From Neobacillus sp. PS3-34 (lineage in GTDB: Bacteria; Bacillota; Bacilli; Bacillales; Cytobacillaceae), in contig NZ_CP133267.1 in assembly GCF_030915465.1 (NCBI RefSeq), positions 4,515,001-4,579,000 on the forward strand: a DNA stretch of 64,000 nt, read 5' to 3'. The notes under the pieces are model-generated. The model saw only the letters and a list, made by a program, of their open reading frames with translations. It was not told the origin of the DNA and did not search any database. Of the stretch, positions 54,737 through 63,370 are shown piece by piece. Each line of letters starts with the position of its first letter. Positions within the stretch are counted from its first letter, which is position 1. The position numbers and the translations under genes are program-made.

Positions 54737-55234
54737 TTATACATCCATATGGAAAAGAAACATTTCTCCAATGCTTCCCATCACTCTTATTCCCTTATCC
54801 TTAAAGCCACATTTCAAATAAACATTTTGGGCAGCAATATTCTTATGGTTCACACAAAGGATGATTTCATTTTTTGTAGGGAAATGTTTTTTAACAAAGG
54901 ATGGCAACAATAACAGTGATTTTTTGGCTATTCCTTTTCCTTGGCAGGAAGCATTAACTGAGTATGCTCTCAACAGAATGGCATCTTTATTGTCAGAATA
55001 TTGTCGAACTCCCTCCCACACGTGAAGAACAAAAAAACCAGCGGGTTTATTGTTATATAGGACCACGATGGGATAACGATCCTCTTCTATTTCACATTTT
55101 TGTATCGCATCAAGAGGCATTCCAGAATATTTTAATTGGTCGATTGGCAAAAAATAATTTTCTAATTCTGCTTTATACTCAGGTTTATAAAAATCCAGAA
55201 CAACTGTGCCACTTTGTGCGGGAAGACTTTTCAT
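54737..55234 (-). CDS. GNAT-family N-acetyltransferase
   Basis: A 165-residue acetyltransferase; acetyl-CoA loop region VNASCQGKGIAKKSLLLLPSFV and the C-terminal NIAAQNVYLKCGFKDKG are GNAT motifs A and B. AAGGGGG precedes ATG 55234. Forms a run with the NUDIX and methyltransferase genes; acceptor substrate unknown. Confidence 0.85.
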   Translation of the reverse strand: MKSLPAQSGTVVLDFYKPEYKAELENYFLPIDQLKYSGMPLDAIQKCEIEEDRYPIVVLYNNKPAGFFVLHVWEGVRQYSDNKDAILLRAYSVNASCQGKGIAKKSLLLLPSFVKKHFPTKNEIILCVNHKNIAAQNVYLKCGFKDKGIRVMGSIGEMFLFHMDV

Positions 55235-55262
55235 TCGTATCCCCCTTTCAAAAAAAATTTTA

Positions 55263-55727
55263 TTAGCCTTCGTTGCTTAATTGGTCATGAAAAATGGTCA
55301 TAGGATAAAAATCTTTATTTATCAATTTAGATACAATTTGCTTTATCACACCGGCATCACGTAAGTCAATATTGTCGGTATTCATCAGATCGGTTACTTT
55401 TATCCATTTACTGTCTATAATTTGTTCCTCTTCAATTTTTAATGATCCGCCAATTACTTCGCCTATAAAGTGAAAGAGAATAACCTGATGATTTGAGCTG
55501 CTTATGAAATTATAAATACCTGTAGTCTTTGTAAGCTTTACGTCATATCCTGTTTCCTCTTTTACTTCCCTCCTGGCAGCATGAAGAATATCTTCTCTAC
55601 GTTCAATACGGCCAGATGGAAAATTCCACTTATTTAGGGCTGTAGGTTTATTTTCCTTAATCATTAAAACTTTTTCATCCCTGATAATTGAAACACTTAC
55701 AACTAAAACAATTCCTTGTGTATTCAT
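55263..55727 (-). CDS. NUDIX hydrolase
   Basis: A 154-residue pyrophosphohydrolase with the Nudix box visible from the start FPSGRIERREDILHAARREVKEETGYD (G...REV.EE.G) at about residues 37-63. No further hint of substrate. GCAGGAGAAAAA precedes ATG 55727. Confidence 0.9.
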   Translation of the reverse strand: MNTQGIVLVVSVSIIRDEKVLMIKENKPTALNKWNFPSGRIERREDILHAARREVKEETGYDVKLTKTTGIYNFISSSNHQVILFHFIGEVIGGSLKIEEEQIIDSKWIKVTDLMNTDNIDLRDAGVIKQIVSKLINKDFYPMTIFHDQLSNEG

Positions 55728-55836
55728 TTTTTCTCCTGCTTTTTCATTAATTTGTCCGCTCTACCTTATTCTACTTTTAATCACTAAACCCCTTCTTCAA
55801 CTATATTGTTTATCTCTCCTCCCTAAATAATAAATA

Positions 55837-55862
55837 TGCGACACTTCCAAATAGAAGTGTCG
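55837..55862 (-). terminator. Hairpin downstream of ykoC
   Basis: GCGACACTTC-TATTTG-GAAGTGTCGC, a perfect 10-bp stem about 50 bases after the ykoC stop, followed by ATATTTATTATTT rather than a pure T-run. Confidence 0.5.
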
Positions 55863-55914
55863 CTCATAATTAAAATAATAATAATGGTTTTCAATGGTAA
55901 AAAAACCTTGATCG

Positions 55915-56652
55915 TCATTCAACAAAAATAATAATCACCAGGACAGCTGATAATAAAGAAAATAAATAGACAAAGTCTTTCGTTATAATTTTTGTTGTTT
56001 GATAATAAGTTCGGTGTCGTGTACCTGTAAATCCACGTGCTTCCATAGCAATAGCAATTCGTTCCGACTTTCGTATTCCTTGAGTAAATAACGGTAAAGA
56101 GTACCTTAAGAAAGCTTTCCATCTGTTTTTTTCCTTATAGCTTCTGACTTTATGTGCAGTCTTCATTTGGTTTAGTTCAGATTGAAAGAGTGGGATAAAA
56201 CGGAACCCTGCCAATAACCCATACGCCCATTTAGGTGAAAGTTTACACTGGTGAATTAAGCTCATAATGAATAAGGTTAAGTCTGTTGTAGAGGTGAATA
56301 ATAATCCATAGGTAACAAACCCTAACATACGCAAAGATATAGTTAAGCCGTGATTCATACTCTCTTTGGTAATATGGAACCACGCCCATTTCCAAATTGT
56401 TTCTCCCCCTTCTCCAAATACTGCCATCATCCAAAATATAAGAATAAAAAAGCCTAGATAAGGCAAAAGCCTATTTAATAAGTAAGAGATTCTCCATCCG
56501 CCTAAAAAAATGCCGATTAATATTGCAAGAAACCAAATCAAAAAAGTCACTTTAGGATTGGATATGGCCATCAAAAAAAACATAACCAAAAAATGCGATA
56601 TGAGTTTGCAAGTAGGATTTAGAGAAGAAAGAAATGAGTGGTTAGCATTCAT
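55915..56652 (-). CDS. ykoC: YkoC-like ECF transporter T-component
   Basis: Membrane coupling subunit of an energy-coupling-factor importer, 245 residues with five or six hydrophobic segments. LNPTCKLISHFLVMFF near the start and the coupling helices RFIPLFQSELNQMKTAHKVRS and IAIAMEARGFTG (with the ARG motifs) are diagnostic. ATG 56652 lies inside the end of ykoD, behind GGGAGGAG. Works with YkoD and YkoE to import the thiamine pyrimidine HMP. Confidence 0.88.
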   Translation of the reverse strand: MNANHSFLSSLNPTCKLISHFLVMFFLMAISNPKVTFLIWFLAILIGIFLGGWRISYLLNRLLPYLGFFILIFWMMAVFGEGGETIWKWAWFHITKESMNHGLTISLRMLGFVTYGLLFTSTTDLTLFIMSLIHQCKLSPKWAYGLLAGFRFIPLFQSELNQMKTAHKVRSYKEKNRWKAFLRYSLPLFTQGIRKSERIAIAMEARGFTGTRHRTYYQTTKIITKDFVYLFSLLSAVLVIIIFVE

Positions 56653-58237
56653 ACAATTTGCTCTCCTCCCGTGCATGCATCAACTGGTAATGAAGTGGTG
56701 GGATTAATTCACTTTCACGTAAAAGCTGCTGATTCGAAAATAACCGATATGGTGTCCCATGATAGGTCAATTTACCTTTGTTAAAGAGAACTACCAGATC
56801 TGAACAGTCGTCAACTAAATCCATATCATGGGTGACCATTATAATGGTTGTTCCTGCGTCCCGTCTCTTTTTTAGGCGTTTAGTGAGTTCTCTAGCTGTT
56901 TTTTCATCTTGACCAAATGTTGGTTCATCAAGCAATAATAAGGGTTGATCAAACAATAACATTGTCGCCACACTTAATCGCCGTTTTTGACCTAAACTTA
57001 GTGTAAAAGGGTGTGCGCTGTGAAAAGATTCCAATCCAAACTCCTGTAACAGATGTTTTGTTTTTGCATTAGTTAACTCATCAGACTCGTTTCTTTGTCT
57101 GCCTCCAAAGGCAATTTCCTCAAATACTGTGTCGGTTATAAATTGATGTTCTGGATTTTGAAAAACAAAGCCTGCTTTCTCAAATAATTCTTGATCCGAC
57201 CATTTTTTTAGGTCAATTCCTTGAAAGTGAATTTTTCCTTTTTTAATCGGCTCCAACCCGATAAGACTTTTCAAGAAGGTACTTTTTCCAGCCCCATTTT
57301 CGCCGACGATGCAAATCCACTCACCTTTATGTATTTTTATATTAATATCTGTTATTATTGCTTGCTTCCCATAGCCAATATCAACATTCTCAGTACTGAT
57401 CAAAATATTCTCTTTTTTATTTTCTTTTGTTTTTATTACTGACTTAGTTTCTAATAGATTGGAAAGTTTGATGGATAACGGGTGCGAGGCATTGTGAACA
57501 ACCTCCATCCACTTTTCTGGATATAACTTTGGCCGCCAAATACCAGCTTCTTTCATATGACTATTGAAATGAGCTAGAATTTCATCGGGCTTCCCATCAC
57601 CAATAATGCTACCGCTCTCATTCATAATTATTACACGATCCATCCATTCAATACATCCATCAAGTACGTGCTCTACAAAAACCATCGTTTGATTTGTTTC
57701 GTGAGCTAAGTGATTCAGTAAATCAAATATTTCTTTCCTGCCTAAAGGATCTAGTTGGGCTGTTGGCTCATCAAAGAACAATACTTCAGGTTCTAGTGCT
57801 AATAAACAAGCTAATGCCAATCGTTGTTTCATACCACCTGAAAGTGTTTCAATTGGTGTTTTCTTATCTATCTTTAATCCTACTTTATCCATTAAGTCAG
57901 AAATCAATTTGTCCATATCACTTCGAGGAATAGAACGGTTTTCGAGACTAAATGCTATTTCTTCATCCACATGAAGCATACAAAATTGGGTATCAGGATC
58001 TTGGGAAATGACACCGACATCTTTACAGAGGAATACTTCACCATTTACCTCTGCCTCCATATGCTCAGGAATAATACCGGCAAGAGTGGAAATCAAAGTT
58101 GATTTCCCACTGCCGCTAGGACCCACTATTAATACTTTCTCCCCTTTATGTATTGATAAATTAACATTACTCAGTATTTTTTCAGATCGATTATAAAAAC
58201 GAACAGAAAGATCCTTACATCCCAGATGCATTTCCAT
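56642..58237 (-). CDS. ykoD: YkoD-like double ABC ATPase of the thiamine-precursor ECF importer
   Basis: A 531-residue ATPase with two full ABC cassettes. First: GPSGSGKST, ISQDPDTQFCML, LSGGMKQRLALA, LFFDEPTAQLDP. Second: GENGAGKST, FQNPEHQFIT, LSLGQKRRLSVA, LLLDEPTFGQD. Such dual ATPases power ECF transporters. Overlaps ykoE at its start and ykoC at its end. Confidence 0.93.
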   Translation of the reverse strand: MEMHLGCKDLSVRFYNRSEKILSNVNLSIHKGEKVLIVGPSGSGKSTLISTLAGIIPEHMEAEVNGEVFLCKDVGVISQDPDTQFCMLHVDEEIAFSLENRSIPRSDMDKLISDLMDKVGLKIDKKTPIETLSGGMKQRLALACLLALEPEVLFFDEPTAQLDPLGRKEIFDLLNHLAHETNQTMVFVEHVLDGCIEWMDRVIIMNESGSIIGDGKPDEILAHFNSHMKEAGIWRPKLYPEKWMEVVHNASHPLSIKLSNLLETKSVIKTKENKKENILISTENVDIGYGKQAIITDINIKIHKGEWICIVGENGAGKSTFLKSLIGLEPIKKGKIHFQGIDLKKWSDQELFEKAGFVFQNPEHQFITDTVFEEIAFGGRQRNESDELTNAKTKHLLQEFGLESFHSAHPFTLSLGQKRRLSVATMLLFDQPLLLLDEPTFGQDEKTARELTKRLKKRRDAGTTIIMVTHDMDLVDDCSDLVVLFNKGKLTYHGTPYRLFSNQQLLRESELIPPLHYQLMHAREESKLYEC

Positions 58238-58811
58238 TTACGTCTTCCTTTTTCCTTTTTTCCTTCATAATTTCGTATTGTTCCAGAACTCCTGTTTTAG
58301 CTAGTGAGTCTACTACTACCTTGGCTAATAAACCACCCAGAATAATACCACTTAATACATGAATGCCTAACGTCACAAAAAATACTTTAGTAGTATAATA
58401 TCCAAACCCGTTGGCAATTAAGTTGTAGATCATGCTTCCAACTGCTGCAAGTGCTCCTGAAAGCATTAAAGTAAATAGGTTGTAGCGTTTATATCTGAAA
58501 ATCCCGAATGCAATTTCTGATCCTATTCCTTGAAAGACACCAACTAACAAGGCAGTTAGTCCAAAATGACTTCCAGTCAATAACTCTACGGCAGCAGCTG
58601 CAACCTCTGCAATAAACGCTGCCCCCGGTTTTCTGATAATATAGGCGACTATTGGACTAGCGATTACCCAAATTCCAAACATAAAACCAGCACCTACTGG
58701 TCCTACAATAGCCGAAATCGGAATCCAAAGCGTAGACCATCCTAAATAAATAACTCCACAGGCCACTGCTAAAATAACAGCAAGAACTACTTCTTTCATT
58801 TTCCAGTTCAT
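58215..58811 (-). CDS. ykoE: YkoE-like ECF transporter S-component (thiamine precursor)
   Basis: A 198-residue substrate-binding membrane subunit with about five hydrophobic segments: VVLAVILAVACGVIYLGWSTLW, FGIWVIASPIVAYIIRKPGAA and GVFQGIGSEIAFGIFRYKRYN are typical of YkoE. Its start overlaps the tenA stop (ATGA). The TPP riboswitch of this operon supports thiamine/HMP as substrate. Confidence 0.92.
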   Translation of the reverse strand: MNWKMKEVVLAVILAVACGVIYLGWSTLWIPISAIVGPVGAGFMFGIWVIASPIVAYIIRKPGAAFIAEVAAAAVELLTGSHFGLTALLVGVFQGIGSEIAFGIFRYKRYNLFTLMLSGALAAVGSMIYNLIANGFGYYTTKVFFVTLGIHVLSGIILGGLLAKVVVDSLAKTGVLEQYEIMKEKRKKEDVNGNASGM

Positions 58812-59493
58812 CTTAATACGCCCCCCATTTTAACAGGCCATTCTTCTAGTCTATACGCCATATCCCAAAACATATATTCAAGCTGACAGCTTAATAAAAA
58901 ATGTTCTCTCATCTTTTCTTTTTCTCTTTTTGTTGCTTCTTTCGCCACTCATCTAGTCGGGCACAAAGTTTAGTAGTAATGGAATCGGTTCGATTGCCAT
59001 AAAAACTTATCCAATCATAAAATGGATGCGAGTTATCTGGATTAACATCATTTAATAATTTCCTTCCAATTTCCCAATAGGTCCACGGACAAGGTAATAA
59101 GACAGCCAAAATTTCGCCCAATGTTCCTTCGTGAGCAACTGTAAGCATATGACGGATATACTGATGTGCCGATGGAGATAATGAATACCCCTGTAATTCC
59201 TCGTAGGAAACACCTGCGATTTGACAAAAGTTATTGTGAGGGTGAATTTCGCTGTTTATAATAAATGAGATTTGCTTATTAAACATGTCCATATCTTCAC
59301 GATTTTCACACTTTGAAATGGCTATTCCATAGATTCTGATAAACGAACTCAAATACTCAAAATCCTGTTTAACATAGTGAATTAGTTGATCCTTTTTTAG
59401 ATCTCCATTCGCTATTCCCTGTACAAAAGGATGTTCAAAAATCGCATTAAAGATTGGAGTTGCTTCTCTCCTCAGTTCTGCTGAAAAACTCAT
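58808..59493 (-). CDS. tenA: TenA-family aminopyrimidine aminohydrolase, second copy (one apparent frameshift)
   Basis: About 228 residues: FIEHPFVQGIANGDL-like start (FEHPFVQGIANGDLKKDQLIHYVKQD), HPHNNFCQIAGVSYEEL, LPCPWTYWEIGRKLL and, after correction, CQLEYMFWDMAYRLEEWPV. The break is near 58945: minus GAGTGGCGAAAG should be GAGTGGGCGAAAG, otherwise the last 30 residues are lost. The corrected stop overlaps the ykoE ATG. The TPP riboswitch precedes it. Paralogue of the tenA at 36803. Confidence 0.88.
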
Positions 59494-59554
59494 ATTTTTT
59501 CCCCTAATTGGTTATCTAGGAAGACACTAATGGGGGCGAGTATGACGTAGAAAC

Positions 59555-59581
59555 GAAAAAAACCGCTCCAAAATGGAGCGG
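59555..59581 (-). terminator. TPP riboswitch expression-platform terminator
   Basis: Minus strand CCGCTCCA-TTT-TGGAGCGG followed by TTTTTTTCG, between the second TPP aptamer and tenA. Confidence 0.9.
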
Positions 59582-59612
59582 CAGAATAATAGTATATACT
59601 CATGCACGGACT

Positions 59613-59699
59613 CCACTTTCCTACGCTAGTATGAACTAGATCAGGTTCAAAGGGTCCGAGAAAACTCTCGTCTCAGCCATGAAATGGCTCCCCTAGTGG
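59613..59699 (-). ncRNA. TPP riboswitch (tenA-ykoEDC operon)
   Basis: Minus strand thi-box landmarks: CCACTAGGGGAGCC, GGCTGAGACGAGAG, ACCCTTTGAACCTGATCTAG, ATACTAGCGTAGGAAAGTGG. Followed by a terminator, so TPP should turn the operon off. Confidence 0.95.
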
Positions 59700-59719
59700 T
59701 CTTCCTATTAATTTCACCT

Positions 59720-60147
59720 TTACTCTACACATGCTTTTCTATTATGTCAATTAATATTGTAGGTCTTTTTTTATTTTGACATAGTGATTAATGGCTAAAG
59801 TATGTTGCTGTTATTTAATTCTTGTAGCAATCATGGCGGATGTTTTTGGGGTCAAATATATTTCTGTTGCTGACAAGTTGGTATGATTTAACCAGAATTC
59901 CCTTATTGTGTCAGGCTTTCCTTTTCGATCTTCAGGGAGGTAGGAAATGGGCACTAAGTACCGTTCAAATCCATATATTCCATAACTTTACCACATTATC
60001 AAAACAGGCACTCGAAAACCATTCGACACAAAAAATCCCAGAATAAGCTACTTAACTTTTCTATTATTTATTAGTTAGCAATCTTATAAATTAGGGTATT
60101 TAAAGATAAATCTTGAGAAAAAATTTTAAAGAGAGAGGTTATCTGCC
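59720..60147. other. 428-base non-coding stretch
   Basis: Between the second TPP riboswitch and the PLD-family gene. GGGAGGTAGGAA at 59935 is followed by ATG and a 12-codon frame (MGTKYRSNPYIP), too short to support. No terminator, RNA gene or repeat stands out. It presumably holds the divergent promoters. Confidence 0.4.
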
Positions 60148-61746
60148 ATGATTAATCAGATACCAATGGATAAATGGAATGAAACACTGAAAAATGGAGT
60201 GAAGGATTTTCTAAACTATTACTTATCGAATGGGCGTATAGTAAATGTAGTGGATGGGTCGGAGCAAGCTGTTGATTTTGCAAAAGCTCACATCCCTTTT
60301 GATGATGCTGTACGCATTCGACAAGAACTTGGGGGTATATTCACCACTCAGTCAGAACTTATGACAATACCCGGTGTAAACCATGAGGTCCTTGAACAAT
60401 TTGCATACCTGGTCAATGAACTTGACCTTTCAAAATTAAATGCCTTAGCTCCGCAAACAACACAGAATAATCAGGTCGACGTCTATTCGAATGGACCTGA
60501 TTGCCTAAAAGTAATATTAGATGAGATAAACAAGGCGGAACGCTACATCCATTTGTCTGTGATGCTGTTCTTTAATGATAATTCGGGCAACCAAGTAGCT
60601 GACGCTTTGCTGAATGCGTTAGCTAGAGGTGTGACTGTCAGGGTTATGGTGGACTACGGCATCACTAAGTTTGGATATGAGAAGAACCTTAAAGTTGGGG
60701 AATTCAAGGAGATTTCAGAAAAGTTAAAAGCTGCTGGAGGCAAGGTAATCGATACCTTTCATATTTGTTATGACAAAGACGAATGGCCAGAAAAAAGGGC
60801 GGAATTAGCTGCTAAGGGTGTTCCAGAAAGCAGCTTATCCCTTCAGGACTATGTTCAAGATGCATATACATCGAATCTGCAGGTAATCAACCATCGAAAG
60901 TTCATCGTCATTGATGGTATTACAACAGTAGTTGGCAGTTTGAATATAGGTGATCAATATACATTTGATACACCAATCACAGCCTCAAAATCTACAGAAG
61001 TTAGTGGCAGAAAGCTTGGTGTGCCAAGTAATGAGGATGAATGGCATGATGGCTGTATCCGCATTAAGGGAGCAGCAGCACACTCGTTAAATCAAATTTT
61101 TTCTTTTCAATGGACGGTACTTTGTGGGGATGTATATGATCCAGAAGATCCGTTTTATTTTCCGAGAGCAGATCGAAACTTCGGTAATGAAGAATGCACA
61201 CTTTTTGCCAGCTTCCCAGGCAACCCTGTCAATTTGATACAGCAGTATTATTTATCTTTAATTACGCATGTAACAGATGAGACAATCATTGTGAATCCGT
61301 ATTTGATAGATCAGTCATTTTGGGATCGTTTGAAGAATATCGAAGATGAAGAGGCACGTCACATATCAATATGCAATCCTCTTTATGTGAATGACCATCC
61401 CACTAATCTCACCGCAGTAAAAAGCAATATGTATGAGCCTTTTGAAAAAGGTGTAGCATTCTATGACTACAGCCATACGGGACGATTCTCACATTGGAAA
61501 ATCGCTTATGATAAACGGTCCAATTGTGTGTTTCACGGTTCTTATAATATTAATGAAAGAAGCGCGTGTCATGATTTCGAATTGGGTGTGCTTGTAAAGA
61601 GCAAGAACTTTGCAGAAAAAGTAAAAAAAGTGATCGATTATGATCTTTCGGTTTCCAAAAAGGTCACGGAAAATAAATTGTTTTATAAGCACCCCCTTCT
61701 CCATCCAAGCACCTATATCTATAAGATGACGAAAAACTTATCATGA
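60148..61746 (+). CDS. Phospholipase D-family protein with N-terminal helix-hairpin-helix-like segment
   Basis: A 532-residue PLD-fold protein. HKD-type motif 1 is INHRKFIVIDG (residues about 248-258) with VVGSLNIGDQ; motif 2 is degenerate, SHWKIAYDKRSNCVFHGSYNINERS. Residues 60-95 (AVRIRQELGGIFTTQSELMTIPGVNHEVLEQ) resemble a helix-hairpin-helix. No membrane segment, unlike cardiolipin synthases, so it may be a cytosolic phosphodiesterase. GAGAGAGG precedes ATG 60148. Confidence 0.8.
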   Translation: MINQIPMDKWNETLKNGVKDFLNYYLSNGRIVNVVDGSEQAVDFAKAHIPFDDAVRIRQELGGIFTTQSELMTIPGVNHEVLEQFAYLVNELDLSKLNALAPQTTQNNQVDVYSNGPDCLKVILDEINKAERYIHLSVMLFFNDNSGNQVADALLNALARGVTVRVMVDYGITKFGYEKNLKVGEFKEISEKLKAAGGKVIDTFHICYDKDEWPEKRAELAAKGVPESSLSLQDYVQDAYTSNLQVINHRKFIVIDGITTVVGSLNIGDQYTFDTPITASKSTEVSGRKLGVPSNEDEWHDGCIRIKGAAAHSLNQIFSFQWTVLCGDVYDPEDPFYFPRADRNFGNEECTLFASFPGNPVNLIQQYYLSLITHVTDETIIVNPYLIDQSFWDRLKNIEDEEARHISICNPLYVNDHPTNLTAVKSNMYEPFEKGVAFYDYSHTGRFSHWKIAYDKRSNCVFHGSYNINERSACHDFELGVLVKSKNFAEKVKKVIDYDLSVSKKVTENKLFYKHPLLHPSTYIYKMTKNLS

Positions 61747-61755
61747 AAAATCAAG

Positions 61756-61803
61756 GACATCATAAAGACAGAGGATTACCTCTGTTTTTATGATGTCTTT
61801 TTT
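61756..61803 (+). terminator. Terminator after the PLD-family gene
   Basis: GACATCATAAAgACAGAGG-ATTA-CCTCTGTtTTTATGATGTC followed by seven T. Confidence 0.9.
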
Positions 61804-61824
61804 TGATTTCTTAAAGAATAATTC

Positions 61825-62214
61825 CTATTTCCATATTTCATATTGTTTCGCAATATTTTCTAAACTTATTCTTCCACGCTGCATATTTGAGGGGCAGGCA
61901 TTATTATACGATTTAATTTTCTCGTTTATTTCATCAATGGAGATTAATATCTTTGATTTTTCGCTATCTTTTTCTATCAGATTCAACGTTAAAGCTATTT
62001 TTTCCCTTATCTCCTTTTGCAGGCTTATCCAAGTCGGCAAATAACCTGCATTTTTAGCAGTATTTAAAAAATTGCTGTAAATATCTCCAGTAAGCAAATT
62101 TTTCGGAAGTGGTTTTCCAAAACCCGGATGCCTCTTAATATCTTCATCCAGATTATAATTTTTTGTGATCTGGTCTATTAAACTATTATTAATATGATCA
62201 TCACGATTCCCCAA
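61825..62214 (-). CDS. DUF1992 (DnaJ homologue subfamily C28 domain) protein
   Basis: A 129-residue protein with the DUF1992 signature HPGFGKPLPKN, then NAGYLPTWISLQKEIREKI and a basic C-terminus. Similar to YhdN-type proteins of Bacillus; function unknown. It overlaps nothing and lies 19 bases after the DUF2332 gene, so the two are probably co-transcribed. Confidence 0.85.
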   Translation of the reverse strand: MGNRDDHINNSLIDQITKNYNLDEDIKRHPGFGKPLPKNLLTGDIYSNFLNTAKNAGYLPTWISLQKEIREKIALTLNLIEKDSEKSKILISIDEINEKIKSYNNACPSNMQRGRISLENIAKQYEIWK

Positions 62215-62233
62215 ATTTATCTCCCCCTATTTC

Positions 62234-63268
62234 TTAGAGCTTCCAGCTAAACCATCTGCCATGTCCATCAGTTTCCCCGATGATCTCATTGTGTTCGATC
62301 TGGTTAATGAAGTAATCCAAGTGAAGGTCTCTATCCCACATATTGTTATAGAGGTGAAATACATCTCTTTTTTCTCCAATTTCCTTTACATATTCTAATA
62401 GTTTATATTTCGTATTTTCTGGCATTTGATTGGCTACATGGGTATGGAAAACACCAATAACAGCTTCAGGTGGAATTTGATCAACAATGTGGGGAAGTAA
62501 TTCCACACCATCGCCTTCAATTAAATTAATCTCATTTCTATTATTGTGAATACACTCTATAGCCTGCTTAAATAGTTCTCTTCTCTCATAATGTTCTGGC
62601 CAAATAAGTGAATTCAGCCATAAAGAATCTTCCTCATTCGTGACATCATTTATATGCAAATCTAAACCAAACCTATGATTAACAGGAGGACTTTTCGAAA
62701 GAAGCTTTGGCGTTTTTTCTCCTCTGATTTCAGCAATAATTCTTAACTCGGAGTTATGATCACCATATACTTCATTCGAAAGATAAGAATAGCTGTATTT
62801 ATCCCAAAGAAGCTGAAGCCCTGCACTTGTTCCGATTTCAATAAGTGCCAATGGTCGATTCGTTTTGTTATATATGTAGGAAAAGGTTGGGTAAAGATAG
62901 GCACAGCGCCGCACTTCATTCGTCTGAACCAATTTCTCTTGCAGAATTGAAATGATCTCTTCTCTATAAAGTTCACAAAAGCTTTGGAAGTGAATATAAG
63001 ATTCCTTAACCACTTTTGAATGTTCTACAATACTAGGGTAATATTCACGTAAAACATGATTTTTTCCTTTAAGTAAAAGATAATGGACTGCACCTAGAAG
63101 CAAGTTGGGGATTGGTTGTCCTTCCCGGGCATAAGAACTCAACTCTAGTAGCCAATCGTCTTCAGCAATCTTTAAAGATAAAAACTCATACAAATCACTT
63201 GAACCCTCACACTCTCTTTTGGCAAAGGTCTTAAATGATTCTGACAATTGATTGATGTTCAAGGACAT
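62234..63268 (-). CDS. DUF2332 family protein
   Basis: A 344-residue soluble protein with YPSIVEHSK, LALIEIGTSAGLQLLWDKYSY, RFGLDLHINDV, LIEGDGVELLPHI and VIGVFHTHVANQMP: the DUF2332 pattern, which includes a methyltransferase-like ALIEIGTSAGL glycine loop. Function unknown. ATG 63268 has an AGGA site (CTGGGAGGAA). Confidence 0.85.
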   Translation of the reverse strand: MSLNINQLSESFKTFAKRECEGSSDLYEFLSLKIAEDDWLLELSSYAREGQPIPNLLLGAVHYLLLKGKNHVLREYYPSIVEHSKVVKESYIHFQSFCELYREEIISILQEKLVQTNEVRRCAYLYPTFSYIYNKTNRPLALIEIGTSAGLQLLWDKYSYSYLSNEVYGDHNSELRIIAEIRGEKTPKLLSKSPPVNHRFGLDLHINDVTNEEDSLWLNSLIWPEHYERRELFKQAIECIHNNRNEINLIEGDGVELLPHIVDQIPPEAVIGVFHTHVANQMPENTKYKLLEYVKEIGEKRDVFHLYNNMWDRDLHLDYFINQIEHNEIIGETDGHGRWFSWKL

Positions 63269-63330
63269 TTCCTCCCAGCTGTTTGTGGATAGTATTAATT
63301 ATTCTACTTTTACTAAAAATTTCCTCCATA

Positions 63331-63362
63331 AAAAAACCGGGCATGAAATTCATGTCCGGTTC
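63331..63362 (-). terminator. Terminator after the DUF445 gene
   Basis: Minus strand AACCGGaCATGAA-TTTCATGcCCGGTT followed by TTTTTATGG, directly downstream of 63371. Confidence 0.85.
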
Positions 63363-63370
63363 ATTTTTAT

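Noticed and set aside
735..58946. Calling the frameshifted genes pseudogenes
   Set aside because: The breaks share one sequence context and leave otherwise perfect motifs, which argues for an artefact rather than gene decay.
59840..60046. 68-codon plus-strand frame upstream of the PLD-family gene
   Set aside because: No ribosome site and no protein-like composition or conservation that I can recognise.
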